In this document: piece after piece, positions 1 through 8,870 of the stretch
How the letters are laid out: each line of letters begins with the position of its first letter
Position numbering within the stretch: position 1 is the first letter of the stretch
Position numbers and translations under genes: made by a program
Notes under the pieces: generated by a model
What the model was told of the DNA's origin: nothing
The model's database searches: none
What the model saw: the letters and a program-made list of their open reading frames with translations, nothing else
Assembly (NCBI GenBank): GCA_017408025.1
Contig: JAFQVJ010000024.1
Coordinates: 1 to 42,280, forward strand
Source of the DNA: Lachnospiraceae bacterium
GTDB lineage: Bacteria > Bacillota > Clostridia > Lachnospirales > Lachnospiraceae
Direction: 5' to 3'
Length of the DNA stretch: 42,280 nt

Positions 1-629
1 CCTGTTGAGAGTATGACTTTTTCTATGCCGTAGTCGCTGTATTCATACTTTGTTTTGTTTCCGTATCTGTCTGTTACGGTTTCTATTTTTCCTTCTTTGT
101 CGTATATGTATGTATGGTTGTTTTCGTTATCTTCGAATATAAACTTTTCTTCTGGTCTTATCAGGGTATATCTTTTGTTATTTCCTCTCTTGTTTTTGTA
201 GACTCCGTTGTCATACTTAAATTCTACTTCTTTTGAATCTGGTAGTATGACTATGGTTGTTTCTCCATCCCTGCATACGCATGTATCTACGCTTAATGTC
301 CACTTCCATCCAATGCTTTTTCTGCTTCCCCTCTCTTTTACTGATATATATCTACGAATGAGGTGAAAGTCGTAGCTGCTCTCACTTAGTATGAAGTCGC
401 TGTCTTCGTAGTAAAAGGCTCCTGTTGCCATGTTGATTGGGTCTCCATTGCTGCAACGTACTGTTGCTTTCTCACCTTGTGTTCCTTTTCCATCATGTGC
501 GCCTGTGTTGGTATTGGATGTGTTTGTCTTTTCTCTATTTGGCTCTGCTTGTTGTGCGCCTTTATGCTTGGATGGTTCTGCTACACCGTTGTCGTTTCGT
601 GTGTAATTGATTTTTATCTGGTTACTCAT
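1..629 (-). CDS. Rhs/YD-repeat protein, N-terminal part (runs off left edge)
   Basis: An open frame of 209 codons starts at ATG 629 behind GGAGG (641-645) and continues past the window edge, so only the N-terminus is seen. After a polar, probably disordered first 50 residues comes CSNGDPINMATGAFYYED, the typical entry to the DUF6531/Rhs shell, then a beta-rich stretch with YD-repeat-like units near the edge (YIYDKEGKIETVTDRYGNK). Rhs proteins are large shells that enclose a variable C-terminal toxin used in competition between cells; the toxin and any immunity gene lie outside the window. There is no signal peptide or membrane segment. It is the last visible gene of a minus-strand unit with the two membrane proteins at 692-1240 and 1273-2757. 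The family call is firm; the toxic activity is unknown. Confidence 0.88.
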   Translation of the reverse strand, partial: MSNQIKINYTRNDNGVAEPSKHKGAQQAEPNREKTNTSNTNTGAHDGKGTQGEKATVRCSNGDPINMATGAFYYEDSDFILSESSYDFHLIRRYISVKERGSRKSIGWKWTLSVDTCVCRDGETTIVILPDSKEVEFKYDNGVYKNKRGNNKRYTLIRPEEKFIFEDNENNHTYIYDKEGKIETVTDRYGNKTKYEYSDYGIEKVILST

Positions 630-691
630 TTCCCCTGTTTCCTCCGTTTAACTAAATATATATTTTAATATTTTTTAAATATTTTCTCCTA

Positions 692-1240
692 CTATTCCGA
701 TACTACATGAACACTATTTATAACCCTAGTATTCGCATAATATGTTATCTCCAACTCCATGCCATGCTCAAACGGAGAAAACTCAAGTAATATACCATTA
801 TATCTATAAATCTCCCTATTTAAGTCCTTTATAATCATATCTGAAAAGTTGCTATTTACAGCCTTTCTCTTCTCTCTGTCAAATTTTCCGCACATATGAC
901 CACAGCCCGATGTAGCCACTCTGATTCTTTTTGTTTCAAGGTTAACATTATTGATATCATCCTCCAGCTTTCCTATAAATGCATCAACATGTCTTATGTG
1001 CATCTTAGACATATACATAGATATAGCACCGAATATACCAAGAAAAACTGTCCATATGATACCAAAGAAATTAAATCCTCCTTCTATAATATCCATAGCT
1101 GTCATAACGCCTACTACCAACGCTATACCTAAGAAGAATATTCCTTCCACCTGGTTACTCCTCTTTACCTTCATTGCAGGTCGTACCTCTTTTAAACCTC
1201 TAAGATAATTTTTAGCATTAATGTTTTCTATATAATCCAT
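692..1240 (-). CDS. Small membrane protein between zinc-ribbon protein and Rhs gene
   Basis: 182 residues, ATG behind AAGGAG. Two adjacent hydrophobic segments (about residues 32-50 and 55-75) form a membrane hairpin, followed by a soluble, mixed alpha/beta C-terminal part of about 105 residues. I do not recognise a family. The gene lies 32 bp after the zinc-ribbon membrane protein and 62 bp before the Rhs gene on the same strand, so the three are probably co-transcribed. The position fits an accessory, chaperone or export factor for the Rhs protein. It is less likely an immunity protein, because those usually follow the toxin C-terminus. Function is inferred from context only. Confidence 0.7.
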   Translation of the reverse strand: MDYIENINAKNYLRGLKEVRPAMKVKRSNQVEGIFFLGIALVVGVMTAMDIIEGGFNFFGIIWTVFLGIFGAISMYMSKMHIRHVDAFIGKLEDDINNVNLETKRIRVATSGCGHMCGKFDREKRKAVNSNFSDMIIKDLNREIYRYNGILLEFSPFEHGMELEITYYANTRVINSVHVVSE

Positions 1241-1272
1241 TTTTTTATCTCCTTTTACACTTCGTTATGTAT

Positions 1273-2757
1273 TTATAAATATTTCATTATATTTAGTATA
1301 ATATCTTCGCATATTAACAATGAAAATCCCACCGTAACTGCTATCAATACACCAAACAATCCCAATAATTGCATTCTTGTTTTCTTAGTTTCTGACATAA
1401 CATTGCTGTCACCACAGTTCACCGCTTTGCTAGTACTATTCATATCCTTCCAGGTCATGTCTGCGTAGTATTTTTCTATAATCAAGCTGTGCTTTTCATA
1501 TGGAAGTCGTTGTCCACAATGTGCACATACGCCACCATTTAGCAGGCTTACACTGCTACCACACGAATCACACTTATACATAGATACAGCTCTTATGTCA
1601 TCTTCATTCATTCCGCTCTGACCTGACAATACTATACATATACTCTCGTAATCTTCCCATATCTTCTCTCCGTCGTATCGTAGTAAGTCCATTTTTGCAT
1701 TAACTAATATTTGATAGTTGAAGCCATCCTCTTTATAATCCAAGAATTTGACATTAGCTAAGCTACAATCTATGACATTTCTATATCTTTCCACTGCTTC
1801 TGATAAATCAACATGTGAAAACACGTTTACCTCGTCTGCTCTATCAGTCATATGTATATTGCGAAGCTTCATCTCCAGATTTTGCGCAAATGCTTCTGCA
1901 AAGAAGCCTGGAATATGTTTACATATCTCATCTAATGCATTATTCCTTTGAACTCTTTTGAACCTATAGCCATCAAATAAGCACCAAGTAGCGATAGTTA
2001 CTACTCCCGCACATAATAATAGTCCTAATGATACCATACATATAGCAAAACCACCTAACAGTATGTAACCTATTTTCTCATCCCATATGATAATATTCAT
2101 AGCATCTGCAACACACATAGCGACAAACAGTAGCACCTCCAGTATTCCCAATACTGCTGTCATCTTTGCCAATGCTTTAGTTATTCCCTTAAATTGCCTC
2201 TTTGTCTTCTTGCCATAATCCTTTTCTATATTGAATGATGATACCTTCACTTCTGCATCATATACTTGAAATTTGGAATTACAGTGGTCACATCCAGCGA
2301 TAAAAGAAGACGCCGTACCTGTATGTCCACAATTTGGACATATCACATAGGCACTGTCTACTTTTTCCTTCATCTGGCTCATACTGACAAGTGTTTCACC
2401 ACTATCCTTGTATAGCTCCCTGCCACCATGCATTATCCTGCGAGTAACGTTTAACCGCTTACTAGTTGTAGCTGACACATTTGTCTTAGTTTCTACAAGC
2501 TGTGACACCTGCACATCTTCTACATGTATTGTAGGTGTTGCATGAGTCTCTCCATATATTAACGTCTTTCTCTCATCTGCATAATCAATTTCAAGAGTAA
2601 GACCCTTTTCATCTAATCTTTTCTTACTGAGTATCAAACTTTGCCAGAACGGCTGAGTACAAATCAAAGTCATATCTTCCTTACTTCGATTCCCTTTGAA
2701 ATAATCTCTATAGAACGACATAAAATTGCCGAAATTTATCTTCATTCTTTCCAACAT
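1273..2757 (-). CDS. Double zinc-ribbon membrane protein, possibly Tim44-like
   Basis: 494 residues, ATG behind AAGGGG. A CPNC...CDHC zinc ribbon lies at residues 140-159, two membrane segments at about 200-222 and 230-260, a soluble domain at about 280-390, a second CDSC...CAHC zinc ribbon at 396-414 and a C-terminal membrane segment at 464-484. The middle domain resembles the Tim44-like domain found in Firmicutes zinc-ribbon transport proteins, a recognition by pattern only. The N-terminal 130 residues show no known domain. It heads the unit that leads into the Rhs gene and has its own promoter (2803-2831). A role in handling or exporting the Rhs protein is an inference; its substrate is unknown. 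Confidence 0.72.
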   Translation of the reverse strand: MLERMKINFGNFMSFYRDYFKGNRSKEDMTLICTQPFWQSLILSKKRLDEKGLTLEIDYADERKTLIYGETHATPTIHVEDVQVSQLVETKTNVSATTSKRLNVTRRIMHGGRELYKDSGETLVSMSQMKEKVDSAYVICPNCGHTGTASSFIAGCDHCNSKFQVYDAEVKVSSFNIEKDYGKKTKRQFKGITKALAKMTAVLGILEVLLFVAMCVADAMNIIIWDEKIGYILLGGFAICMVSLGLLLCAGVVTIATWCLFDGYRFKRVQRNNALDEICKHIPGFFAEAFAQNLEMKLRNIHMTDRADEVNVFSHVDLSEAVERYRNVIDCSLANVKFLDYKEDGFNYQILVNAKMDLLRYDGEKIWEDYESICIVLSGQSGMNEDDIRAVSMYKCDSCGSSVSLLNGGVCAHCGQRLPYEKHSLIIEKYYADMTWKDMNSTSKAVNCGDSNVMSETKKTRMQLLGLFGVLIAVTVGFSLLICEDIILNIMKYL

Positions 2758-2777
2758 AAACTTACCCCTTTTGCTCT

Positions 2778-2795
2778 GTATGAGCTATATCATAC
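2778..2795. promoter_or_regulatory. Inverted repeat just downstream of the Rhs-unit promoter
   Basis: GTATGA, 6 bp, TCATAC: a perfect 6-bp dyad about 7-25 bp past the -10 box, where a repressor could block transcription. The regulator is unknown. Confidence 0.35.
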
Positions 2796-2802
2796 GGGTG
2801 CA

Positions 2803-2831
2803 ATTATACCCTATATTTACCAATATATCAA
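2803..2831 (-). promoter_or_regulatory. Promoter of the zinc-ribbon/Rhs unit
   Basis: On the minus strand TTGATA (2826-2831), 17 bp, then TATAAT (2803-2808). It overlaps the end of the hairpin that closes the polyamine operon, so the two transcription units are packed tightly. Confidence 0.7.
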
Positions 2832-2872
2832 GAAAGACTAGGTAAGTACTTTTTACCTACCCAGTCTTTCTT
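2830..2872 (-). terminator. Hairpin at the end of the polyamine operon
   Basis: A 17-bp stem (2830-2846 with 2856-2872, two G-U pairs) overlaps the last codons and stop of nspC. The U-tract that follows on the minus strand is weak (CTTGATATATT), so termination may be partial. Confidence 0.55.
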
Positions 2873-4094
2873 TGAAGCTTTCATAGCCAAAGCTTACCAA
2901 TGTCTTTATCTCGCCGTTCTTATGCAAACAGCATATATCTGGTAATGGCATACCATTAAATGTGTTATTTTTACATGTGGTATATATAGCCATATCTCCA
3001 AACACGAGTGTATCTCCCACAGATAATTCCCTGTCCAAAAAGTATGTTCCTATAACATCTCCTGCAAGACATGTAGGTCCTGCTAATATATATGGATAAT
3101 TCTTACTATCTGGTGCTTTGCTTCCTGTCTCTCCATTGAATGTAGCGCCTTCCCTATGCGCCATCGCTCCCATAAGCGGTGGCATATAAGGCATCTCTAT
3201 AACGTCAGGCATATGACATGCAGCCGAAGAATCCAGTATTGCTATCTGCTTACCGTCATTCTCAACTACATCCAGCACCTTTGTCACCATATATCCAGCA
3301 TTGAGAGCGCACGCCTCGCCTGGTTCAAGATATACTGTAACACCATATTTCTTCTGTATCCTCTCTATACATTTTATAAGCCTATCCACATCATAGTCCC
3401 TTCTAGTGATATGATGTCCACCACCGAAGTTTATCCACTTAAGATTCTTAAAATATGCTCCGAATCTTTCCTCGACTACCTTCAGAGTTGTCTCCAATGC
3501 GTCACTGTCCTGCTCGCACAATGTATGAAAGTGAATTCCCTCTAATAGCTCTATAAGCTCTGCTGTCATATGCTTCTGCCACTGTTCAAGTGTCACACCT
3601 AGTCTGCTTCCAGACCCACAGGGGTCATATATGTCATGACCATCCTGTGTTGACACCTCTGGATTAATCCTGATGCCCACACTCTTGCCTGCATCCTTTG
3701 CCTGTGAGCCAAACCTCTTAAGCTGCGCCACCGAATTAAACACAATATGGTCTGCATATTTTAACAGTTCTTCAAAGTCCTCATCTCTATACGCTCCACA
3801 GAATACATGTACTTCGCCCTCTGGCATCTCCTCTGCACCCAGTCTTGCCTCATAGAGACCACTTGCCTCCGTACCAGCAAGATACGGAGCAAGTGTTTTA
3901 TACATATTATAGTTAGAAAATGCCTTCTGAGCTAATAATATCTTACAACCTGTTCTATCCTGAATTTCTTTCAAAATCTGGCCATTGGCTATAAGTTGCT
4001 CTTCATCTATAACATAAGCAGGTGTCTTTATTTCTTCAAATATTTTTGGCACATCATATTTTTCCAGACCTGCGAATATCTCTGACTGTTTCAT
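2853..4094 (-). CDS. nspC: Carboxynorspermidine/carboxyspermidine decarboxylase
   Basis: 413 residues, ATG behind GGGAG. This is a PLP enzyme of the alanine-racemase-fold group IV decarboxylases: the PLP lysine is in LLAQKAFS (K57), a GGGH glycine loop follows mid-protein, and EPGEA and the late GPTCLAGD cysteine loop are present. The family removes the carboxyl group from carboxyspermidine (or carboxynorspermidine), the second step of the aspartate-semialdehyde route to spermidine. It lies 100 bp after its partner dehydrogenase and closes the polyamine operon. Because agmatinase and an arginine-type decarboxylase are in the same operon, an agmatine-derived substrate (carboxyaminopropylagmatine) is possible; sequence alone does not decide. 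Confidence 0.93.
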   Translation of the reverse strand: MKQSEIFAGLEKYDVPKIFEEIKTPAYVIDEEQLIANGQILKEIQDRTGCKILLAQKAFSNYNMYKTLAPYLAGTEASGLYEARLGAEEMPEGEVHVFCGAYRDEDFEELLKYADHIVFNSVAQLKRFGSQAKDAGKSVGIRINPEVSTQDGHDIYDPCGSGSRLGVTLEQWQKHMTAELIELLEGIHFHTLCEQDSDALETTLKVVEERFGAYFKNLKWINFGGGHHITRRDYDVDRLIKCIERIQKKYGVTVYLEPGEACALNAGYMVTKVLDVVENDGKQIAILDSSAACHMPDVIEMPYMPPLMGAMAHREGATFNGETGSKAPDSKNYPYILAGPTCLAGDVIGTYFLDRELSVGDTLVFGDMAIYTTCKNNTFNGMPLPDICCLHKNGEIKTLVSFGYESFKERLGR

Positions 4095-4194
4095 TTTTCT
4101 CCCTTCTCAATTTTCCATTGAACAAAACAGACAACTGTTCTTCCACTCAATAAATTCCTAACATATAAGTAACTGACTACATTGCGCTTGTTTT

Positions 4195-5454
4195 TTAATC
4201 AACTAACACAGGTGCAAAGCTCTCCTTATATGGAAGTCCATATTTTGAAAGTGCTTCAAGATATGGATCCGGGTCAAATTCTTCCACAGTATACACACCC
4301 TTCTTGTCCCACTTTCCTGTAAGAAGCATAAGCGCACCACACATAGCCGGAACTCCTGTTGTATAAGAGATAGCCTGTGAGCCAACCTCCTTGTAGCATT
4401 CCTCATGGTCACATATATTGTAGATATAATATGTCTTCTCCTCGCCATCCTTCTTACCAGTAAAGATACAACCAATATTAGTCTTACCCTTTGTGCGTGG
4501 TCCAAGTGTAGCTGGGTCTGGTAAGAGCGCTTTCAAAAACTGAATAGGAACTATCTCCTTACCTTCGTACATTATAGGAGTGGTTGAGAGCATACCAACA
4601 TTTTCAAGACACTTCATATGTGTTAGGTAGCTCTGACCAAATGTCATGAAAAATCTTATTCTTTTAACCTCTGGGAAATTAGCTGCAAGGGATTCTATTT
4701 CCTCGTGGTGAAGAAGGTACATATCCTTCTGTCCTACTCCTTCAAAATCATACTCTCTCTTGATGCTCATAGCCGGTATCTCTATCCACTTACCATTTTC
4801 CCAATAGCTTCCAGGTGCAGACACCTCTCTTAAGTTTATCTCAGGATTGAAATTAGTAGCAAATGGATAACCGTGGTCACCACCATTACAGTCAAGTATA
4901 TCTATAGTATCGATACTGTCAAAATGATGCTTTGCCGCATATGCACAATAGCTTTGTGTTACGCCTGGATCAAAGCCTGAACCTAATAGTGCTGTAAGCC
5001 CTGCCTGCTCAAACTTTTCTCTGTATGCCCACTGCCATGAGTAATCAAAGTATGCTGAAAAGCCGGCTTCCTTGCAACGTTTCTCATATATAGCTCTCCA
5101 CTCTGGGTCTTCTATATCCTCTGGCTCGTAGTTGGCTGTATCCATGTAATTAACCTTGCATATAAGGCACGCATCCATGATAGTTAAATCCTGATATGGC
5201 AATGCTATATTCATTACAAGCTCTGGCTTATAATCATTGATAAGTGCTACAAGCTCGTCTACATTATCTGCATCGACCTGCGCTGTAGTAATATTTGTCT
5301 TTGTTACTCCTCTAAGCTTTTCTGCTAACGCATCACACTTTGACTTGGTACGGCTAGCTATACATATATCTGTAAACACCTCGCTTACCTGACAACATTT
5401 CTGAATGGCTACCGATGCCACACCACCGCAGCCTATTATAAGAACTCTGCTCAT
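4195..5454 (-). CDS. Carboxynorspermidine synthase (saccharopine dehydrogenase family)
   Basis: 419 residues. A start at 5460 would sit 2 nt from the GGAGG at 5463-5467, so ATG 5454 with an 8-nt spacer is preferred (MSRVLIIGCGG). The N-terminal Rossmann fold has GCGGVASVA for NAD(P)H, and the rest matches the Lys9/saccharopine dehydrogenase-like carboxynorspermidine synthases. These couple L-aspartate semialdehyde to a diamine (putrescine gives carboxyspermidine) by reductive condensation. The gene stands between speB and nspC in the same direction, which fixes the polyamine role rather than lysine metabolism. Whether putrescine or agmatine is the acceptor is open. Confidence 0.92.
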   Translation of the reverse strand: MSRVLIIGCGGVASVAIQKCCQVSEVFTDICIASRTKSKCDALAEKLRGVTKTNITTAQVDADNVDELVALINDYKPELVMNIALPYQDLTIMDACLICKVNYMDTANYEPEDIEDPEWRAIYEKRCKEAGFSAYFDYSWQWAYREKFEQAGLTALLGSGFDPGVTQSYCAYAAKHHFDSIDTIDILDCNGGDHGYPFATNFNPEINLREVSAPGSYWENGKWIEIPAMSIKREYDFEGVGQKDMYLLHHEEIESLAANFPEVKRIRFFMTFGQSYLTHMKCLENVGMLSTTPIMYEGKEIVPIQFLKALLPDPATLGPRTKGKTNIGCIFTGKKDGEEKTYYIYNICDHEECYKEVGSQAISYTTGVPAMCGALMLLTGKWDKKGVYTVEEFDPDPYLEALSKYGLPYKESFAPVLVD

Positions 5455-5574
5455 ATTCATATCCTCCTAGTATTAATCCAGCAATATATATTGTTGGCTT
5501 TTGTATATTTTTGTTCTACATTTATGTAGCTTTTGTTGCTTTCTATTGTTTTTCATTACTTCTTATATACTTTA

Positions 5575-6444
5575 TTATTTTTCTGTTTTCTTTAACAATG
5601 CCAGTAACAGCTCTCTAAGTACCTTGCATGCAACCGCTGTCGATGCACCTGAAGCATCAAGCATCGGCGCTAACTCATTTACATCTGCTGCCACTACATT
5701 AGCCTCGCATACCTTTTCTATAGCGCCAAGAAGCTCCTTGAAGCTTACACCACCTGCCTCTGGCGTTCCCGTACCAGGAAATGCTGATGGATCAAGGCAG
5801 TCCAAATCTATAGTAAAGTACACAGGAGCCTGTTCTTTTTTAAGCTTTTCCACCACTTCTGCAAGACCATCAAAATCAAAACGGTGCATATCTGTGTGTG
5901 CATCAGCAAATTTAAATTCTTCCCTCTCACCACTTCGTATACAAAACTGATGGATATGTCCATCTCCCACAAGCTCATGACATCTTCTTATGACACATGC
6001 ATGACTAAGCTTCACTCCCAGATAATCATCTCGCAAATCTGCGTGAGCGTCAAAATGAATAATATGCAAATTCTCATATTTCTTTGCCACTGCTCTGACA
6101 GAACCAAGTGTTACAAGGTGTTCACCGCCTATAAGAAGTGGTAGCTTACCATCATTTAATATAATCTCTGCACGCTCTTCTATATCATCAAGAGCCTCCG
6201 CGGCACTTCCAAAACACAACTCCATATCCCCACTGTCAAACACCCTATAATCCGTCAAATCTTCGTCCTGATATGGGCTGTATGTCTCTATACCAAAGCT
6301 CTCATGACGCATGGCTGCCGAGCCAAATCTTGCCCCTGGTCTAAAGCTTGTGGTTGAGTCAAAGGGTGCTCCGAATAGTACTATATTTGCCTCTTCATAT
6401 TCACTGTCACACCCGATAAAGGTTTCTATATTTCTATCAAGCAT
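5575..6444 (-). CDS. speB: Agmatinase (ureohydrolase family)
   Basis: 289 residues. The two-manganese ureohydrolase ligands are all present: GGEH (H109), FDAHADLR (D132, H134, D136) and TIDLDCLDP (D213, D215), plus SHA and the late DVNELAP acid. The enzyme hydrolyses agmatine to putrescine and urea in the cytoplasm; some relatives act on aminopropylagmatine to give spermidine directly. The start codon follows the speE stop at once (TAAATG), with its GGAGG inside the end of speE, so translation is probably coupled. The arginine-type decarboxylase at the head of the operon supplies agmatine, which supports agmatinase over arginase or formiminoglutamase. Confidence 0.93.
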   Translation of the reverse strand: MLDRNIETFIGCDSEYEEANIVLFGAPFDSTTSFRPGARFGSAAMRHESFGIETYSPYQDEDLTDYRVFDSGDMELCFGSAAEALDDIEERAEIILNDGKLPLLIGGEHLVTLGSVRAVAKKYENLHIIHFDAHADLRDDYLGVKLSHACVIRRCHELVGDGHIHQFCIRSGEREEFKFADAHTDMHRFDFDGLAEVVEKLKKEQAPVYFTIDLDCLDPSAFPGTGTPEAGGVSFKELLGAIEKVCEANVVAADVNELAPMLDASGASTAVACKVLRELLLALLKKTEK

Positions 6445-7296
6445 TTACTCTACCTCCTTCAACATTTCTTCTAGGAAGGCTGGCAAATAAAATGCTCCTT
6501 TGTGAAGTCTTGTTGTATAATATTTCGTTCTAAGATTGTAACTATTCCATCTATCAACATCCATATCGTCGATAGGATGATACTTCTTGCTGGCAAAACC
6601 AAAGAGCCAGTAACCAGCTGCATATGTAGGTATATGTGCCTGATATACTCTGCTTATAGGAAATGTGCTTGCAATACGTCCATGACTGCGCTTCATGGCA
6701 TTTGCATCCTCCTTATAGAATGGACTTCCCTGCTGATTTACCAGTATGCCATCTTCCTTTAATGCCTTGTAGCAATTACCGTAAAACTCCTTTGTAAACA
6801 ACCCCTCTGCCGGACCGAATGGGTCATTTGAATCAACTATAATCAAATCATACTCATCCTCACATTTACGGATGAACTTAAGACCATTTTCAAAGTAGAT
6901 ATGTACTCTTCTATCATCGAGACGGCTAGCATTTTCCGGTAAATACTGCCTGCATACCTTCACAACCTCTTCGTCCATCTCGACTAAATCTATGCGTTTT
7001 ATAGAATCATAACGGGTCAGTTCATGCACAACACCGCCATCGCCAGCCCCAATGACAAGTACCTTCTTTACATGAGGATGAACTGCCATAGGCACATGAG
7101 TTATCATTTCATCATAAATAAATTCATCTCTTTCCGTAAGCATAATGTTGCCGTCAAGGGACAATACACGTCCGAATTCCTTTGTATCAAATACATCTAT
7201 TCTCTGAAAGTCACTTTTTGCTGAATAAAGCTGCTTATTAACTCGAAGACTAAGCTTTACATCAGGTGTGTGATGCTCACTAAACCAAAGCTCCAT
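6445..7296 (-). CDS. speE: Spermidine synthase-family aminopropyltransferase
   Basis: 283 residues, ATG behind AGGAGG. The N-terminal beta domain is followed by the Rossmann-like methyltransferase-fold core with VIGAGDGG (about 81-88), the acidic loop DLVEMDEE and the catalytic-type DSNDPFGPAEGLF segment (about 155-168). SpeE transfers an aminopropyl group from decarboxylated S-adenosylmethionine to putrescine or a related amine. No adenosylmethionine decarboxylase (speD) is in the operon or window, yet the SAM-independent pair (carboxynorspermidine synthase and decarboxylase) is. The donor must come from a distant speD, or this SpeE has a different role. The family call is secure, the physiological substrate is not. 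Confidence 0.9.
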   Translation of the reverse strand: MELWFSEHHTPDVKLSLRVNKQLYSAKSDFQRIDVFDTKEFGRVLSLDGNIMLTERDEFIYDEMITHVPMAVHPHVKKVLVIGAGDGGVVHELTRYDSIKRIDLVEMDEEVVKVCRQYLPENASRLDDRRVHIYFENGLKFIRKCEDEYDLIIVDSNDPFGPAEGLFTKEFYGNCYKALKEDGILVNQQGSPFYKEDANAMKRSHGRIASTFPISRVYQAHIPTYAAGYWLFGFASKKYHPIDDMDVDRWNSYNLRTKYYTTRLHKGAFYLPAFLEEMLKEVE

Positions 7297-7349
7297 ATTC
7301 TATCCTCCTAATCCAGATATTAGTTATTCATATTTCTATATTCATATGT

Positions 7350-8837
7350 CTATCTTGCTGCATTGCTGGTTGTTTCAATATCTAGTACGTTCAGATTCTC
7401 TATACTTGGATCCTCTGGACCTGTCATCTGACAACCAATCTCATGTGCATAGGTTATGTATTTTAGAATATCTGCTGTTATCCTCTCGCCCGGCGCTAGG
7501 ATAGGTATACCTGGGGGATAACACATAACGAATTCACTACATATATATCCCTCTGTCTCCATGATAGGCAGGCTCTTCTTTGATGCATAGAATGCTTCCT
7601 GTGGACTAGCCACAACTTCTGGATCAATATACTCCTGCGTCATCAGTCCTGATGGGTCAGATTTAAAACGTCTTCTTATCTCTGCAAGAGCACTTACCAA
7701 TCGCTCGACCTCTTGGAATCTGTCTCCAATAGAAAGATAGGCCAAAATATTACCTAAGTCACCAAATTCTATCTGTATATCGTACTCATCCCTTAGCAGG
7801 TCATAAACCTGAATACCCGGAAGCCCTACATCTAAAGTGTGTACACTAAGCTTAGTAGGGTCAAAATCATAGACCGCATTGCCATCTATCAATTCCTTAC
7901 CATAAGCATAGTAATCGCCAATAGCATTTATCTCATCTCTTGCATACTCTGCAAGCTTTTTTACCTTTTCAAATATTTCTCTACCGTGAAGCGCAAGGTT
8001 TCTTCTGGATATATCCAGACTAGACATAAGAAGGTAGCTTCCTGATGTAGTCTGTGTCAAGTTAATAATCTGACGGACATAACCTGCATTCACATTCTTA
8101 CCAGCCAGCAAAAAGCTTGACTGTGTAAGACTTCCTCCACTCTTGTGCATAGACACTGCTGCCATGTCTGCACCAGCTGCCATAGCCGATATAGGAAGAT
8201 TATCACCAAAGTAAAAATGTGTACCATGAGCCTCATCAGCAAGACAGAGCATACCTGCTTCATGAGCCATCTTCACGATAGCTTTGAGGTCAGAGCATAT
8301 TCCATAATATGTAGGATTATTTACAAGAACTGCCACTGCATTTGGATGCTCCTTTATAGCCTTAGCAACCTGTTCTCTCTTCATACCAAGAGCTATACCT
8401 AACTTCTTGTCTACCTCTGGATTGACATACACTGGTATAGCACCATTTAATACAAGAGCATTAATGACACTTCTATGTACATTTCTTGGAAGGATGATTT
8501 CATCTCCACGTTTGCAAGCAGAGAGAACCATACTCTGAACAGCACTGGTAGTACCGCCCACCATCAAAAATGCATGTGCTGCTCCAAATGCATCTGCTGC
8601 CAGCTCCTCAGCTTCCTTTATAACAGATATGGGATGACAGAGATTGTCAAGAGGCTTCATACTATTGACATCCACCCCTACACACTGCTGTCCAAGGAAT
8701 TCCGTAAGCTCTGGGTTTCCTCTTCCACGCTTATGTCCCGGCACATCAAATGGTACAACTCGCATCTGACGAAACTGCTCAAGTGCCTCATATATAGGTG
8801 CTCCCGCCTGGTCTAATTTACTAACTGACTGTTCCAA
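7350..8837 (-). CDS. speA: Orn/Lys/Arg decarboxylase, probably arginine decarboxylase
   Basis: 495 residues, TTG start at 8837 with GGAGG (8846-8850) 8 nt upstream. It is a fold-type I (aspartate aminotransferase-like) PLP decarboxylase of the short Bacillus SpeA type without the N-terminal wing domain: DVPGHKRG near residue 31, DEAHGTH, the PLP lysine in SMHKSGGSLTQSS, and a C-terminal domain with EGYICSEFVMCYPPGIP. The agmatinase in the same operon makes arginine the likely substrate, giving agmatine; lysine or ornithine cannot be excluded by sequence. It heads the operon and is separated from its probable promoter by a leader RNA with an intrinsic terminator and by a copy of the dispersed repeat. 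Confidence 0.9.
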   Translation of the reverse strand: MEQSVSKLDQAGAPIYEALEQFRQMRVVPFDVPGHKRGRGNPELTEFLGQQCVGVDVNSMKPLDNLCHPISVIKEAEELAADAFGAAHAFLMVGGTTSAVQSMVLSACKRGDEIILPRNVHRSVINALVLNGAIPVYVNPEVDKKLGIALGMKREQVAKAIKEHPNAVAVLVNNPTYYGICSDLKAIVKMAHEAGMLCLADEAHGTHFYFGDNLPISAMAAGADMAAVSMHKSGGSLTQSSFLLAGKNVNAGYVRQIINLTQTTSGSYLLMSSLDISRRNLALHGREIFEKVKKLAEYARDEINAIGDYYAYGKELIDGNAVYDFDPTKLSVHTLDVGLPGIQVYDLLRDEYDIQIEFGDLGNILAYLSIGDRFQEVERLVSALAEIRRRFKSDPSGLMTQEYIDPEVVASPQEAFYASKKSLPIMETEGYICSEFVMCYPPGIPILAPGERITADILKYITYAHEIGCQMTGPEDPSIENLNVLDIETTSNAAR

Positions 8838-8870
8838 CGTTCATTCCTCCATGTATTTTTTGTATTTGTG

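Noticed and set aside
477-668. 63-codon plus frame at the left end
   Set aside because: Opposite the Rhs N-terminus, which has a good ribosome site and clear family motifs.
4203-4505. 100-codon minus frame overlapping the carboxynorspermidine synthase gene
   Set aside because: Same-strand shadow in another frame of a well-supported gene.
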